The notes beneath the pieces were generated by a model, which saw nothing but the letters and a program-made list of their open reading frames with translations, made no database searches and had not been told where the DNA came from. Below are positions 44,751 through 53,213 of a stretch of DNA of 64,000 nt, in pieces. Source of the DNA: Candidatus Thorarchaeota archaeon (GTDB lineage Archaea; Asgardarchaeota; Thorarchaeia; Thorarchaeales; Thorarchaeaceae); NCBI GenBank assembly GCA_016933575.1, contig JAFGAR010000081.1, positions 124,001-188,000 of the forward strand, given 5' to 3'. The translations under genes were made by a program, and so were the position numbers. The first letter of the stretch is position 1. Each line of letters begins with the position of its first letter.

Positions 44751-44871
44751 TGGCGCCCGGAATGAGATTCGAACTCATGCCTCCCGGAGGAGAACAGCTA
44801 TCCTTGCAAGAGTTACAAAGACAACTATTGTTTCCAGGCTGTCGCCGTAATCCTGGCTTGGCTATCCGGGC
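44751..44871 (-). tRNA. tRNA-Ser (anticodon GGA) with 32-base intron
   Basis: The minus strand folds as a type II tRNA. Acceptor GCCCGGA (44865-44871) pairs TCCGGGC (44755-44761); the discriminator is G and CCA is encoded at 44751-44753. The D arm reads GCC...GGC with a serine-type loop and the T arm is ATGAG-TTCGAAT-CTCAT. The anticodon stem ACAGC (27-31) pairs GCTGT only if bases 44800-44831 are removed, which leaves loop CTGGAAA and anticodon GGA. The intron sits between positions 37 and 38; its edge is uncertain by one base because both sides are A. The long variable arm and G discriminator favour Ser over Leu. Confidence 0.9.
44800..44831 (-). other. Intron of tRNA-Ser(GGA)
   Basis: A 32-base insertion in the anticodon loop, at the canonical archaeal position after base 37. 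It starts ACAATAGTTGT, which can fold as a four-pair hairpin. I could not draw a clean bulge-helix-bulge junction by hand, so the precise splice sites need folding. Confidence 0.75.
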
Positions 44872-45019
44872 TTATCAGTGATGATTTCTATATCCCTTTT
44901 CATCTTTTCTCTTAGATACAATATGTAAAATAAGAACTCTGCATGTTATTTCGTATGCAGAGTTACTTCTGGTGCAATCAGATCAATTGCACCGTCGGTT
45001 AGATGCTTTCTTATTGGAG

Positions 45020-46012
45020 CTATTTTTTATGTTTTGTTTCGAAGATGTGGTTTACATCTCCATGCTTTCCTACTAATGGTTGAATAATTGTGTTGAGTGA
45101 CTCTTTTCGTGTCACATATTCCTCCAAAGTAAGTGGTTCTCTATCCGGCGCATATGCCTGCCTCGCAAGTTCTAAGGCTAAGAATGATGATAGGCCTCCA
45201 ATATCGACTCCTTGTCCTTTACCTTTCTCTCCCCACTGCGGAATATCTGCTACGAACTCAGAATCCGCCTTCAGATTGTCTGGAATGTCTTGAATCGTTC
45301 TCAGCAGATGATAGGCTATCCCAAAGTTTGGAGGATATGTTGCACCAACTTCATGTTTCCTGTCCTTTCCCTCTACAGGGATTGGGACTTGGTAGCCTTT
45401 TGTCTTTCCTTTATCAGGGGCATAAGAGATGAAGTTTGCAGTCACGATAGTCTTTCCGTGCCTAGGTATTACATGCAATGCTGGGTTGAGCTCTGACTCA
45501 AGGGTGACAGCATTCAGGCCTGACATCTGATACTTATTTTTCCGAGGGAGTGCGTTCATGTTCTTAGCAAATTTGGAGAGTTTGCTGTTCTGAATTTCCT
45601 CCCGAAGTAAAGCAAACAGTGGGCTCGAATCAGTCTTGCTTGGTTGATGACCACTATTCTTCAACGGGATTATCTCTAATTTGCCTGTATTCGTAACTAC
45701 GAATCCTGAAGGAAGACTGAAATCAAAGACAGTACCTAGGTGACTGATCCAGAAGATTCCTTTATCATCTCTCAACCCTTGAACGCAACCCTGATGGAGT
45801 CCATAGAGCTGAGAGTCTATTCCACCCACCTTGAACTTCTGTAGTAGCCATTGGTGAACCGAAATAGTCTTTGTCATCGTCACTCTTGGTACTGTTACAA
45901 GTTCATAGAGTGGCTCCTCAGCTAGAGCTTCGCCAAATGCGTCTTTGACTAGTTGATTATAACCTCCTAGAATTGCCAATTCAAGTGGATTTTTTGGTTC
46001 ATATTGACTCAT
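45020..46012 (-). CDS. Unknown soluble protein
   Basis: A 330-residue protein that I do not recognise. It has no signal or membrane segment, and few cysteines. Beta-rich and helical parts alternate, with basic C-terminal residues. A Gln/Gly-rich central part (KGYQVPIPVEGKDRKHEVGATYPP) and the helix SSFLALELARQAYA are the most conserved-looking stretches. It follows the small zinc-ribbon gene (46026) by 13 bases on the same strand, so the two are probably one transcript. Confidence 0.5.
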   Translation of the reverse strand: MSQYEPKNPLELAILGGYNQLVKDAFGEALAEEPLYELVTVPRVTMTKTISVHQWLLQKFKVGGIDSQLYGLHQGCVQGLRDDKGIFWISHLGTVFDFSLPSGFVVTNTGKLEIIPLKNSGHQPSKTDSSPLFALLREEIQNSKLSKFAKNMNALPRKNKYQMSGLNAVTLESELNPALHVIPRHGKTIVTANFISYAPDKGKTKGYQVPIPVEGKDRKHEVGATYPPNFGIAYHLLRTIQDIPDNLKADSEFVADIPQWGEKGKGQGVDIGGLSSFLALELARQAYAPDREPLTLEEYVTRKESLNTIIQPLVGKHGDVNHIFETKHKK

Positions 46013-46025
46013 CTTGATACTCTCC

Positions 46026-46367
46026 TCAATATTGTTGTCCGCATCCAGGACAGGTCAAGTTTGTACTTACAAACGCAGACCCACATTTTTGACAGAAGGT
46101 AGATACCATCTGGTTTTCTCTCATTGCTGTAGAGATTTGTGCTGGTGCATCAGCTTTGAAATCATAGACAAAAAATCCCTTTCCGCACTTGCATCTCACA
46201 GCAATTCCATGATTCGGGTCTTCAGACCACTGGTCTTGTCCGATCTTTGTAAGGAGGGGTTGCCAATTTCCTCCTTTTAGATTCTTGAATTCATCTTTGT
46301 TCTTGTCCGAACTAACTTTGAATTTTGTAGAATTACAATGTGGACATATTATTTCTGTGTCTCCCAT
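46026..46367 (-). CDS. Small double-zinc-ribbon protein
   Basis: A 113-residue protein with several CxxC pairs: ICPHCNSTKF near residue 8, RCKCGKGFF near 60 and a terminal CQKCGSAFVSTNLTCPGCGQQY that forms a complete zinc ribbon. Such proteins commonly bind nucleic acids or partner proteins. Family unknown. It lies 13 bases upstream of the unknown 330-residue gene on the same strand. Confidence 0.6.
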   Translation of the reverse strand: MGDTEIICPHCNSTKFKVSSDKNKDEFKNLKGGNWQPLLTKIGQDQWSEDPNHGIAVRCKCGKGFFVYDFKADAPAQISTAMRENQMVSTFCQKCGSAFVSTNLTCPGCGQQY

Positions 46368-46440
46368 TATTCCGCCTCCAATCTATTGATTATTGTAGTA
46401 AGCGATTTCACTTACTCAAAAGCCCATACTACGTTTTAAA

Positions 46441-46710
46441 CTAGTTATCAAGCTTGTATCCTATGAGTATCATAGCAACTCCTATTATGCCAACAATTGC
46501 AGATTGAGTCCAATATTCTGGAACTACGTAACTCCAACTAGGCGCAGAAATTGCCCAACCAGCTATTGTTGCAGCTAGCCCTAGTAAGAATATACCCAGC
46601 CATGTCACAATTCTGCCAATACCCATTTTTGCTCCCTGTACAGGAGTTTTCTTCTCCGGTTTCGGAGGTTCAATATCTTTGAAATCCGGTGTTGCCATCT
46701 TTTCCACCAC
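46441..46710 (-). CDS. Small membrane protein with cytosolic tail
   Basis: An 89-residue protein with a proline/lysine-rich N-terminal tail (residues 1-30) and two membrane helices (WLGIFLLGLAATIAGWAIS and AIVGIIGVAMILIGYKL). No family recognised. It has its own upstream region, a divergent promoter region shared with the first longin-GTPase gene, 257 bases long. Confidence 0.5.
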   Translation of the reverse strand: MVEKMATPDFKDIEPPKPEKKTPVQGAKMGIGRIVTWLGIFLLGLAATIAGWAISAPSWSYVVPEYWTQSAIVGIIGVAMILIGYKLDN

Positions 46711-46967
46711 CCCAATATACTACAAGCCTGATTGCTAGAACCAACATATTAAGTTTCTTGGAAATAGAGAAAATCTGATTTTCCTATTGACATCTTTTTC
46801 TGCCTAAGATGAAAGAATCTCAATAGATACTTCAAAGAATGTTAGAATATTCTATCTGAATTTCTCTTAAATGGAAGCGTTGGATTTTGTTGTAGGTAGA
46901 ACGAAAAACAATCTGAAAACCCGTCAAGATTTGCAATGACTCGAAGCATAGAGAAGAGGTGTGAGAA

Positions 46968-47888
46968 ATGATTCATAGTACTGTACTGCTTAGATCAACG
47001 AGCGGGAGAACAATTGCCTCATCTCAATACTGGACCATCCAAGTCCCCAAAAAAGACATCACTGAGTTTCTCAAGGTTCGAGAGCAACTGCTGAAGGTCT
47101 CTACGGACCGAGGAGATGTATCTCTCACAGTTGCTGGGAATAAATACTTTGGACGTGAGATAAACTCCGACTTATTCCTGATTTTCATCGCTGACATCGA
47201 AGAGAATGACCGCAGTGTAAATGAGAAAATAACTAATGCGGCTAATACTATACGAGAAGTCCTCAAGCTTGAGAATATCACGTACATAAAGAAGCAGTAT
47301 GATAAATTGATCAGCTCCTTTGTGCACTCGAAATTGAAGGTTGCTCTCGTGGGGGAAGGTGGTGTTGGTAAGACAACAACACTTCATCTCTTGATGGGAA
47401 AGCGCCCACCCACCCAATACATACCCACAATAGCACTTGCTATGGAAGTGATTGAGAACATCCATTTTGCCAATTATAGCCTGGTTCTGTGGGACTTTGC
47501 AGGTCAGGAGCGATTTCGAAAGCTCTGGAAGCTCTATTTTCAGGGAGCCGATATTGTCTTTCTTTTGACTGATTCAACGCTCAGAAATATTCTCATCTCG
47601 AAAGAAATGTTTCAAATGATCCGCCGAGATGCACCACACGTACCAATCATCGTAATTGCTAACAAGCAGGACTGTCCAAATGCCCTAGATCCCTCTATAA
47701 TAGAACGAGTCATTGGAGCAGAGACCTATCCCCTCGTCGCTATCGATATGACTTACCGCGATGATATCTTAAAGCTCCTTCTGAACACTGCAGCCAAACA
47801 TGTGAATATTCCTATACCTGATTTGCCTCCTGAAGAGTTGCTTCGTTTCTCTGAGGATGAAGAGTCTAGCAAAGTAGCAGGAGAATAA
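46968..47888 (+). CDS. Small GTPase with N-terminal longin-like domain (copy 1)
   Basis: A 306-residue protein. Residues ~1-115 have a beta-beta-alpha-beta-beta-beta-alpha-alpha longin-like order (MIHSTVLLRSTSGRTIASSQYW, LFLIFIADIE, then a helix NEKITNAANTIREVL). The GTPase part from residue ~124 is Ras/Arf-like: GEGGVGKTT (G1), PTIA (G2), WDFAGQERFRKLW (G3) and ANKQD (G4). The G5 SAK is replaced by VAID. No C-terminal Cys or myristoylation signal, so membrane attachment must occur otherwise. Longin domains in eukaryotes occur in SNAREs, SRPalpha and trafficking complexes. A diverged copy follows at 48025. Confidence 0.8.
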   Translation: MIHSTVLLRSTSGRTIASSQYWTIQVPKKDITEFLKVREQLLKVSTDRGDVSLTVAGNKYFGREINSDLFLIFIADIEENDRSVNEKITNAANTIREVLKLENITYIKKQYDKLISSFVHSKLKVALVGEGGVGKTTTLHLLMGKRPPTQYIPTIALAMEVIENIHFANYSLVLWDFAGQERFRKLWKLYFQGADIVFLLTDSTLRNILISKEMFQMIRRDAPHVPIIVIANKQDCPNALDPSIIERVIGAETYPLVAIDMTYRDDILKLLLNTAAKHVNIPIPDLPPEELLRFSEDEESSKVAGE

Positions 47889-48024
47889 AACACGATATTT
47901 TTCCTAGACGTATTAGATATATTTTAAGAGTGCTTTTCATTCATTGTTTTTATCTAATGACATCATACATTGAGCGTGCCAGCTCTGATATAATAAATTC
48001 GCACTCAAACAAGAGGTATAATCC

Positions 48025-48915
48025 ATGATCTATAGCGTCGTCTTAGCCAATTTGACAAGTCGACGTAAGATCGCCTCAGTGGATTATTGGATTCATAAGG
48101 TTTCGACACCCCAATTGAAACGATATCTTTCAACACTTGCAGAGATGAAAAAACAATCGGACCGCTTGAAGTATAAAGCCGCTGTGATTGATGATGATTT
48201 CAAGTTCTTCAGCCGCGAGTGTGGAGATGATCACGCTGTAGTGTTCGTGACAGATGTCCATGAGCCTGATGGGGATATTGTTAGCAAGATAAACCGTGTA
48301 GCACGAAGTCTGAGATCAACTTTTACAGTAGAGTCACAAAAACATGTCAAGAAAAATATCTTGCAGATTGTAGATCCATTCATCCAATCCCGATTTGTTA
48401 TTGCCTTGGTTGGCGAGAGTGGTGTTGGAAAGACTTCACTACTACACCTGCTTATGGGTAAGCAACCCCCAGAGGAACATCACCCGACTATTGCTATAAA
48501 CACTGAAATAATCGAAAATATACGATTTGCTAATTATGAGATAATGATCTTTGATTTTGCTGGGCAAGAGCAATCTCGAAAGATGTGGGATTTTAGTAGC
48601 ACAAATATGATCTTCCTCATCACCGACTCAACTCTCAAGAATCTCATTGCAACAAAGGGTATCATGTCCCAGATCAACAAGGATTATCCGAACCTTCCCG
48701 TGATCATCTTTGCGAATAAACAGGACCTCCCGAACGCCCTCGATCCATCTGCAATTAGTAAAATTATGGGGATTGACGTTGAATCGATGGTGGCTGTTGA
48801 CCTTGCATATAGAAACAATCTTCTCTCTATTCTTGCCAAGTTGTTCTGTGGCCATTTTGGACTTGATGTTCCCGATGTGTCTCTAGAGGACCTACTCATT
48901 TTCAATCCCGAGTAG
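48025..48915 (+). CDS. Small GTPase with N-terminal longin-like domain (copy 2)
   Basis: A 296-residue paralogue of the preceding gene, with the same longin-like N-terminus (MIYSVVLANLTSRRKIASVDYW, HAVVFVTDVH) and GTPase part. Motifs are GESGVGKTS (G1), HPTIAIN (G2), FDFAGQEQSRKMWDF (G3) and ANKQD (G4). The switch II part lacks two residues relative to copy 1 and the Arg after Glu is Gln-Ser, so regulation or GTP hydrolysis may differ. It starts 136 bases after copy 1 with AAGAGG upstream. The duplication looks old given the sequence divergence. Confidence 0.8.
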   Translation: MIYSVVLANLTSRRKIASVDYWIHKVSTPQLKRYLSTLAEMKKQSDRLKYKAAVIDDDFKFFSRECGDDHAVVFVTDVHEPDGDIVSKINRVARSLRSTFTVESQKHVKKNILQIVDPFIQSRFVIALVGESGVGKTSLLHLLMGKQPPEEHHPTIAINTEIIENIRFANYEIMIFDFAGQEQSRKMWDFSSTNMIFLITDSTLKNLIATKGIMSQINKDYPNLPVIIFANKQDLPNALDPSAISKIMGIDVESMVAVDLAYRNNLLSILAKLFCGHFGLDVPDVSLEDLLIFNPE

Positions 48916-48926
48916 TATCATGAATC

Positions 48927-49301
48927 TTACAAAAATGGACAATCCGAACCATTGGATACAATCCCAAGAATTAGATTTCCTCGTACTTCGTCATATTTGA
49001 AGACACGAAATTGAAGTTCCATTCCATCATATTGGACTACTACTTCTCCAATTCTTATGTAATGATTGAAGAGTAATCTACATTGTTCTCTAATCTTTTG
49101 AAAGAGTGTTCGATAATGTCTACGTTGAGAGGACCTAATACTCCATCTCTTGAAGATGAATTGATTTGCAAGGCTATTACTTGAAACAAGAATACTTCTT
49201 CGTTTGTTATCAGAACTGTTTGTAATTGTTTCAATGAGAGTCTGTTTTAGTACATCTGGTATTGCTGCAATAATAGATGGCGTTAGAGCTGGTTCAGACA
49301 T
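48927..49301 (-). CDS. Small protein of unknown function
   Basis: A 124-residue soluble protein with no family recognised. The first half is helical and the C-terminal half is beta-rich (VVVQYDGMELQFRVFKYDEV, NLILGIVSNG). It is convergent with the second longin-GTPase and divergent from the S13 operon, sharing its promoter region. Its promoter may be the TATATATT-like element near 49311. Length and codon use are plausible but evidence is limited. Confidence 0.45.
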   Translation of the reverse strand: MSEPALTPSIIAAIPDVLKQTLIETITNSSDNKRRSILVSSNSLANQFIFKRWSIRSSQRRHYRTLFQKIREQCRLLFNHYIRIGEVVVQYDGMELQFRVFKYDEVRGNLILGIVSNGSDCPFL

Positions 49302-49374
49302 CTCTATCTCTCCATATATTATGGCCTTTCGATGACCTATAAAGCCCCTTGAAAATCAGCTTCTCTATGGTAAT

Positions 49375-49384
49375 GGTTATAAGC
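49375..49384 (+). promoter_or_regulatory. Probable TATA box of the S13-S4-S11 operon
   Basis: GGTTATAAGC lies about 60 bases before the S13 ATG at 49437 and would place the transcript start near 49403. A second TATA-like element, CTATAAAGCC, lies at 49338. Which is used is not clear. Confidence 0.45.
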
Positions 49385-49436
49385 AACGCAAAAGAGGCGA
49401 ACTAGCCTCTAGCCAGTCAGAATGAGGTTATAGACC

Positions 49437-49886
49437 ATGTCAGAAGATTACAAACATATCATCCGTGTCGGTGGATCCGATATTGATGGCCAAGAGAGCC
49501 TTATTCAGGGTCTTACTAGGATTAAAGGAGTAGGCCTAAGAATGTCTAAGGTCATCATAGCACAACTCAAGCTTAATCCTAATGATAGACTCGGATACAT
49601 CAACGATGCAACCATTGACGCTATTGAGACCATCCTTGAAAATCCTATAGCTGCAGGATTTCCTGAATGGTATGTTAACAGACCAAGAGATAGAATGAGC
49701 GGAAGGATGCTCCACCTGACTGGCTCTGACCTCGATTTTGCTCATAGAAATGATATTGACAGACTTCGAAGAATCAAATCTTGGCGAGGCGTAAGACACT
49801 CACTAGGTCTAAAGGTGAGGGGTCAACATACTCGAACAACTGGTCGCGGCGGAATGGCTGTCGGCGTGTCAAGAAAGAAAGTATAG
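49437..49886 (+). CDS. rps13: 30S ribosomal protein S13 (uS13)
   Basis: S13 sits in the head of the small subunit and contacts the P-site tRNA and the large subunit. The 149-residue archaeal form shows IIRVGGSDIDGQESLIQGLTRIKGVG, the helix-two-turns-helix part, and the basic tail GVRHSLGLKVRGQHTRTTGRGG. It heads the S13-S4-S11 unit, and S4 starts 14 bases after its stop. Confidence 0.97.
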   Translation: MSEDYKHIIRVGGSDIDGQESLIQGLTRIKGVGLRMSKVIIAQLKLNPNDRLGYINDATIDAIETILENPIAAGFPEWYVNRPRDRMSGRMLHLTGSDLDFAHRNDIDRLRRIKSWRGVRHSLGLKVRGQHTRTTGRGGMAVGVSRKKV

Positions 49887-49899
49887 AGAGGTATGAAAA

Positions 49900-50559
49900 A
49901 TGGGTGATCCACGCAGACAGAAGAAAAAGTACGTATCTCCTAAACGCCCCTTTGATACTGATCGATTTGAGCAAGAACTCCAGCTGGTCGGTACTTATGG
50001 AATGCGAAACAAGAAAGAACTTTGGGGTCATAGAACTGAGTTGTCCAACTACCGAAGACAGGCTCGAAACCTACTTGCTCTCCCACCTTCAGAGAGAGCT
50101 CAACTTGAGAAGGAGCTTGTTCAAAAACTCATTCGAATCGGTATTCTCACAGCAGAACCCACTCTAGATAGTGTTCTTGACCTTACATTGGATGACCTTC
50201 TAGAAAGACGCTTACAGACTATTGTCTTTAGAAAAGGATATTCTGCATCTATGCATCATGCACGACAACTTGTCACTCATGGGCACATTGGTCTTGATGG
50301 CGCACGAATAACCACTCCTGCCAGACTAATCACAATTAAAGAAGCTGAAAGAATCGCTTACACAGCCAAGTCCCCATTGAATGATCAATCCCATCCTGCA
50401 AGGATTGCTGCATCAGATGCAGCTACAAGGATATCAGCCGTTCCTGAGGATGTTGAACCTGAACGTGAACGTGAACGTCCACGACGTAGATTAGAGGGTA
50501 AGGAAGAACCTGTGACAAATGAAGATATAGACGAGATTGGAGATGAAGCACTTGAGTAG
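49900..50559 (+). CDS. rps4: 30S ribosomal protein S4 (uS4)
   Basis: S4 is a primary 16S rRNA binder that nucleates small-subunit assembly. The 219-residue protein has the archaeal/eukaryotic S4 features: [21 protein letters not shown], the [37 protein letters not shown]4 RNA-binding domain, and an acidic/basic C-terminal tail ([16 protein letters not shown] and [12 protein letters not shown]). The last residues overlap the start region of S11 by 17 bases. Confidence 0.97.
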   Translation: MGDPRRQKKKYVSPKRPFDTDRFEQELQLVGTYGMRNKKELWGHRTELSNYRRQARNLLALPPSERAQLEKELVQKLIRIGILTAEPTLDSVLDLTLDDLLERRLQTIVFRKGYSASMHHARQLVTHGHIGLDGARITTPARLITIKEAERIAYTAKSPLNDQSHPARIAASDAATRISAVPEDVEPERERERPRRRLEGKEEPVTNEDIDEIGDEALE

Positions 50560-50953
50560 TGAAGAAAAGCGGGACAAATGGGCAATTGCTCATATTTTCG
50601 CATCATATAACGATACAATCATACATGTGACAGACATCACAGGTGCTGAGACCTTAGCACGATATTCAGGTGGAATGATGGTAAAAGCTGATAGGAATGA
50701 ATCATCACCACATGCAGCAATGCAAGCAGCATTTCAAGCCGCACGCGAAGCAAAAGACAAAGGTATCTATGGCATTCATATCCGTGTTCGCGCTCCCGGC
50801 GGGTCTGGTCCAAAGACACCCGGTCCAGGAGCTCAAGCTGCAATTCGTGCCCTTAGCCGAGCAGGTCTCAGAATTGGAATAATCGATGAAGTCACTCCTA
50901 TTCCTCATGATGGGACTCGAAAGGCTGGCGGGCGTCGCGGTAGACGAGTGTAG
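50543..50953 (+). CDS. rps11: 30S ribosomal protein S11 (uS11)
   Basis: S11 forms part of the platform of the small subunit. The 136-residue protein shows [31 protein letters not shown], the [28 protein letters not shown] stretch and the basic end [16 protein letters not shown] 50543 with GATTGGAG upstream is the start; a TTG at 50537 is less likely. The RNA polymerase subunit and L18e/L13/S9 genes that follow S11 in most archaea are missing; a convergent gene follows instead. Confidence 0.96.
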   Translation: MKHLSSEEKRDKWAIAHIFASYNDTIIHVTDITGAETLARYSGGMMVKADRNESSPHAAMQAAFQAAREAKDKGIYGIHIRVRAPGGSGPKTPGPGAQAAIRALSRAGLRIGIIDEVTPIPHDGTRKAGGRRGRRV

Positions 50954-50987
50954 AACTCTCAGGTCTTAACTCACCTTTTATCCAAAT

Positions 50988-52322
50988 TCAGAGGCTATGC
51001 CATTTTTCGATCAGATGCTTTGGTCTACCTGAGTTTCTATGTTCATTTCTTGCAAAGGGTCGTGTCAGGTGTCTTTGCGCACTAAGAGGCGGAAGGTACA
51101 ATCCTATCTCAATAGGTCTCTCTTTGTGAGTCTCAATTTTGTTCATGGTTGCTCCTCTGAATCCGCATTTATCGCATTTGTATCCTTTTCCTCGACCTGC
51201 GCTCTTCATCCGGCGTAAGCAATGTGGACATAGTGGATTCAATGATTGAATCAGAGGTGATAATTTTAGAACCTCAAGTCCTTCCACATTTAGAGTAAGC
51301 CCATGTGTTTTTGATCTTGGTCGTACATTCACATGTAATCTAATCTCGTCATTTCTACGCAGTTTCATAACAGTTTCCCGAAAACTACGGGTCGGCTCAT
51401 ACGCAGCACAGTCAATTACAGACTTACGGTCAGTAATTTTGAAGATGACATACCCCCCCTCCATCATCCTCGGCGGGGTCTCCACGAACCCGTGAACAAT
51501 AGCGGCCATGTATGGTCTCAGGTCTCCGATGCTCATCGTATGTACGAGGTGTTCTCCAGTTCCCTGGTTTGTTCTGAAGACTGTCCATCTTTCAACCTTC
51601 TGTTCACTCTTAATATAACTAGCAGCTCTGATAACCGACTTGGCAGTCTCTCCACGGATTCCATAAAGAACTGGGTCCGGACCATGAGGTTCTATGAGAA
51701 TTCTATACTTTTTATCATCCACGTTTGAAAAGACACTATCTCCCATCTTTTCATCCATTTGTTTGACAGATAGAGCATCTACACCCCGTGTATCTCCACA
51801 CTGATCCATTGAACGATAGGCAATATACTCGTACGTATGATCCCTCAAGAGCTGGTTTCCTATCGATGCCAGTCCTCCAATCAAGCCTCGACCGTTTCCA
51901 CTTGAATAATGTACGAGATTATGTTCATCGATTATCCTCTTGGCAAGTGCAATAGGAATTGTTCTCCAGAGTGCTTTCTTTGAGAATCTACTAATCGCTT
52001 CAGGAATCTTTCCTGTTACAATGACAACACCAGGATTCGTGTTAGGGTATAATCTATCTACATAGTCGTTGATCATTAGCTCAATCTGATGCAGAATCTC
52101 ATCTGGTTCAATTGTATCTGTGGTAAATCGTAGAGATACAGCTCCATTTCCTCTTGTTCTGAAAGGGATACCCGGATTCAATCTGATTAGGTTAGGATAA
52201 TCATTCCAATTGACAGAATGCTTTGAGAGATATTCAACCAAGAGACTTGCAAAGTGAGTTGTGCAACCACCACTAGGACTGTCGATGTCATCAAGACCTA
52301 GGTGGATCTCTTCTTCGCTCAT
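50988..52322 (-). CDS. tiaS: tRNA(Ile2) agmatidine synthetase TiaS
   Basis: TiaS attaches agmatine to C34 of the AUA-decoding tRNA-Ile, making agmatidine so that it reads AUA and not AUG. The 444-residue protein begins with the kinase-like domain GLDDIDSPSGGCTTHFASL, followed by RLNPGIPFRTRGNG, then the central FGTPNQ-type and OB parts, and ends with the zinc ribbon CPHCLRRMKS...YKCDKCG. ATG 52322 overlaps the stop of the preceding gene as ATGA. It is the archaeal functional counterpart of bacterial TilS. Confidence 0.93.
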   Translation of the reverse strand: MSEEEIHLGLDDIDSPSGGCTTHFASLLVEYLSKHSVNWNDYPNLIRLNPGIPFRTRGNGAVSLRFTTDTIEPDEILHQIELMINDYVDRLYPNTNPGVVIVTGKIPEAISRFSKKALWRTIPIALAKRIIDEHNLVHYSSGNGRGLIGGLASIGNQLLRDHTYEYIAYRSMDQCGDTRGVDALSVKQMDEKMGDSVFSNVDDKKYRILIEPHGPDPVLYGIRGETAKSVIRAASYIKSEQKVERWTVFRTNQGTGEHLVHTMSIGDLRPYMAAIVHGFVETPPRMMEGGYVIFKITDRKSVIDCAAYEPTRSFRETVMKLRRNDEIRLHVNVRPRSKTHGLTLNVEGLEVLKLSPLIQSLNPLCPHCLRRMKSAGRGKGYKCDKCGFRGATMNKIETHKERPIEIGLYLPPLSAQRHLTRPFARNEHRNSGRPKHLIEKWHSL

Positions 52323-52591
52323 ACTTCTCTCTTCCGGCATTCATAACATATTGTTGATTCATCTATCTTAGTTCCGTGGTCCTCACAGACAAGTTTTCCA
52401 CAGACATTGCAGGCTCTAGCAGCCAGATATTCACTACAGATGTAGCATCTTGCTTCAATGCAGTTCAAACAGACATTCTCTTCTTGATTAAAACAATCAC
52501 TACAGACTTCTGCTCCACATAGTCTGCATCTCTTGAAATTTTGTCCCTCTTGGTCGCAAATTTCACATACTTTTTGAGATATCAACTGCAT
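52319..52591 (-). CDS. Small cysteine-rich zinc-finger protein (B-box/ZnF-like)
   Basis: A 90-residue protein packed with cysteines: CEICDQ, CRLCGAEVCSDCF, CLNCIEARCYICSE, CNVCGKLVCEDHG and CYECRK. The spacing suggests several zinc sites in tandem, reminiscent of B-box or FYVE-like modules. ATG 52591 with AGAGGAA upstream is chosen; a longer frame from 52699 would overlap the Tsr3 gene. Its stop overlaps the TiaS start (ATGA), so the two are translated together. Function is unknown. Confidence 0.6.
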   Translation of the reverse strand: MQLISQKVCEICDQEGQNFKRCRLCGAEVCSDCFNQEENVCLNCIEARCYICSEYLAARACNVCGKLVCEDHGTKIDESTICYECRKREV

Positions 52592-52619
52592 TCTCACAAA
52601 TTCCTCTTGGCTTTGGCTT

Positions 52620-53201
52620 ATGAAAACACAGAAATCCTTTCCCTTTTTGAGTGATGTGAATGGTGAAACTATCTTGTTGAAACAACCTCGTGTTCTCATC
52701 TTTCATGCTGACCAATGTGACCCAAAGAAATGCACTGGCTTGCGCCTGAATAGGATGAGAAAGGGGATCATTCTCAAGACGATGAAACAGATTCCTGCCG
52801 GAGGTGTAGTGCTCAATCCAGTCTCAGAGACCGCTCTTTCAAGAACTGATAGGGATGCTATGATTCATTCTGGTCTGATTGCCCTTGACTGTTCTTGGAA
52901 ACTAGCTGAGGACATCTTTGCAAATTCAAAATTAGGTATCCAACGCGCTCTGCCCTTCCTTATCGCTGCAAATCCAGTCAATACTTACAAACCAATCAAA
53001 TTGTCGACAGCTGAAGCTATAGCAGCTGCATTGTATATTGTGGGATTCAAAGAATTTGCAGAGGAAATAATGTCCGTCTTCAAATGGGGTCCAGCATTTC
53101 TCACACTGAATCAAGAGCTCCTTGAAGAGTATTCAAAATGTACCACAAGTAGTGAAGTTGTGGAGATTCAGAAGGAATATCTTGCTCTGCAGAATCGATG
53201 A
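52620..53201 (+). CDS. tsr3: rRNA aminocarboxypropyltransferase Tsr3
   Basis: Tsr3 transfers the aminocarboxypropyl group of AdoMet to a hypermodified uridine/pseudouridine in helix 31 of small-subunit rRNA. The 193-residue protein has the DUF367 family layout: VLIFHADQCDPKKCTGLRL (N-terminal RLI-like part), IALDCSWKLAEDIF, RALPFLIAANPVNTYKPIKLSTAEAIAAALYIVGF and a helical end. It is divergent from the cysteine-rich/TiaS pair and ends 13 bases before the RNase P RNA 3' end. Confidence 0.93.
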   Translation: MKTQKSFPFLSDVNGETILLKQPRVLIFHADQCDPKKCTGLRLNRMRKGIILKTMKQIPAGGVVLNPVSETALSRTDRDAMIHSGLIALDCSWKLAEDIFANSKLGIQRALPFLIAANPVNTYKPIKLSTAEAIAAALYIVGFKEFAEEIMSVFKWGPAFLTLNQELLEEYSKCTTSSEVVEIQKEYLALQNR

Positions 53202-53213
53202 TTGATATAATGT

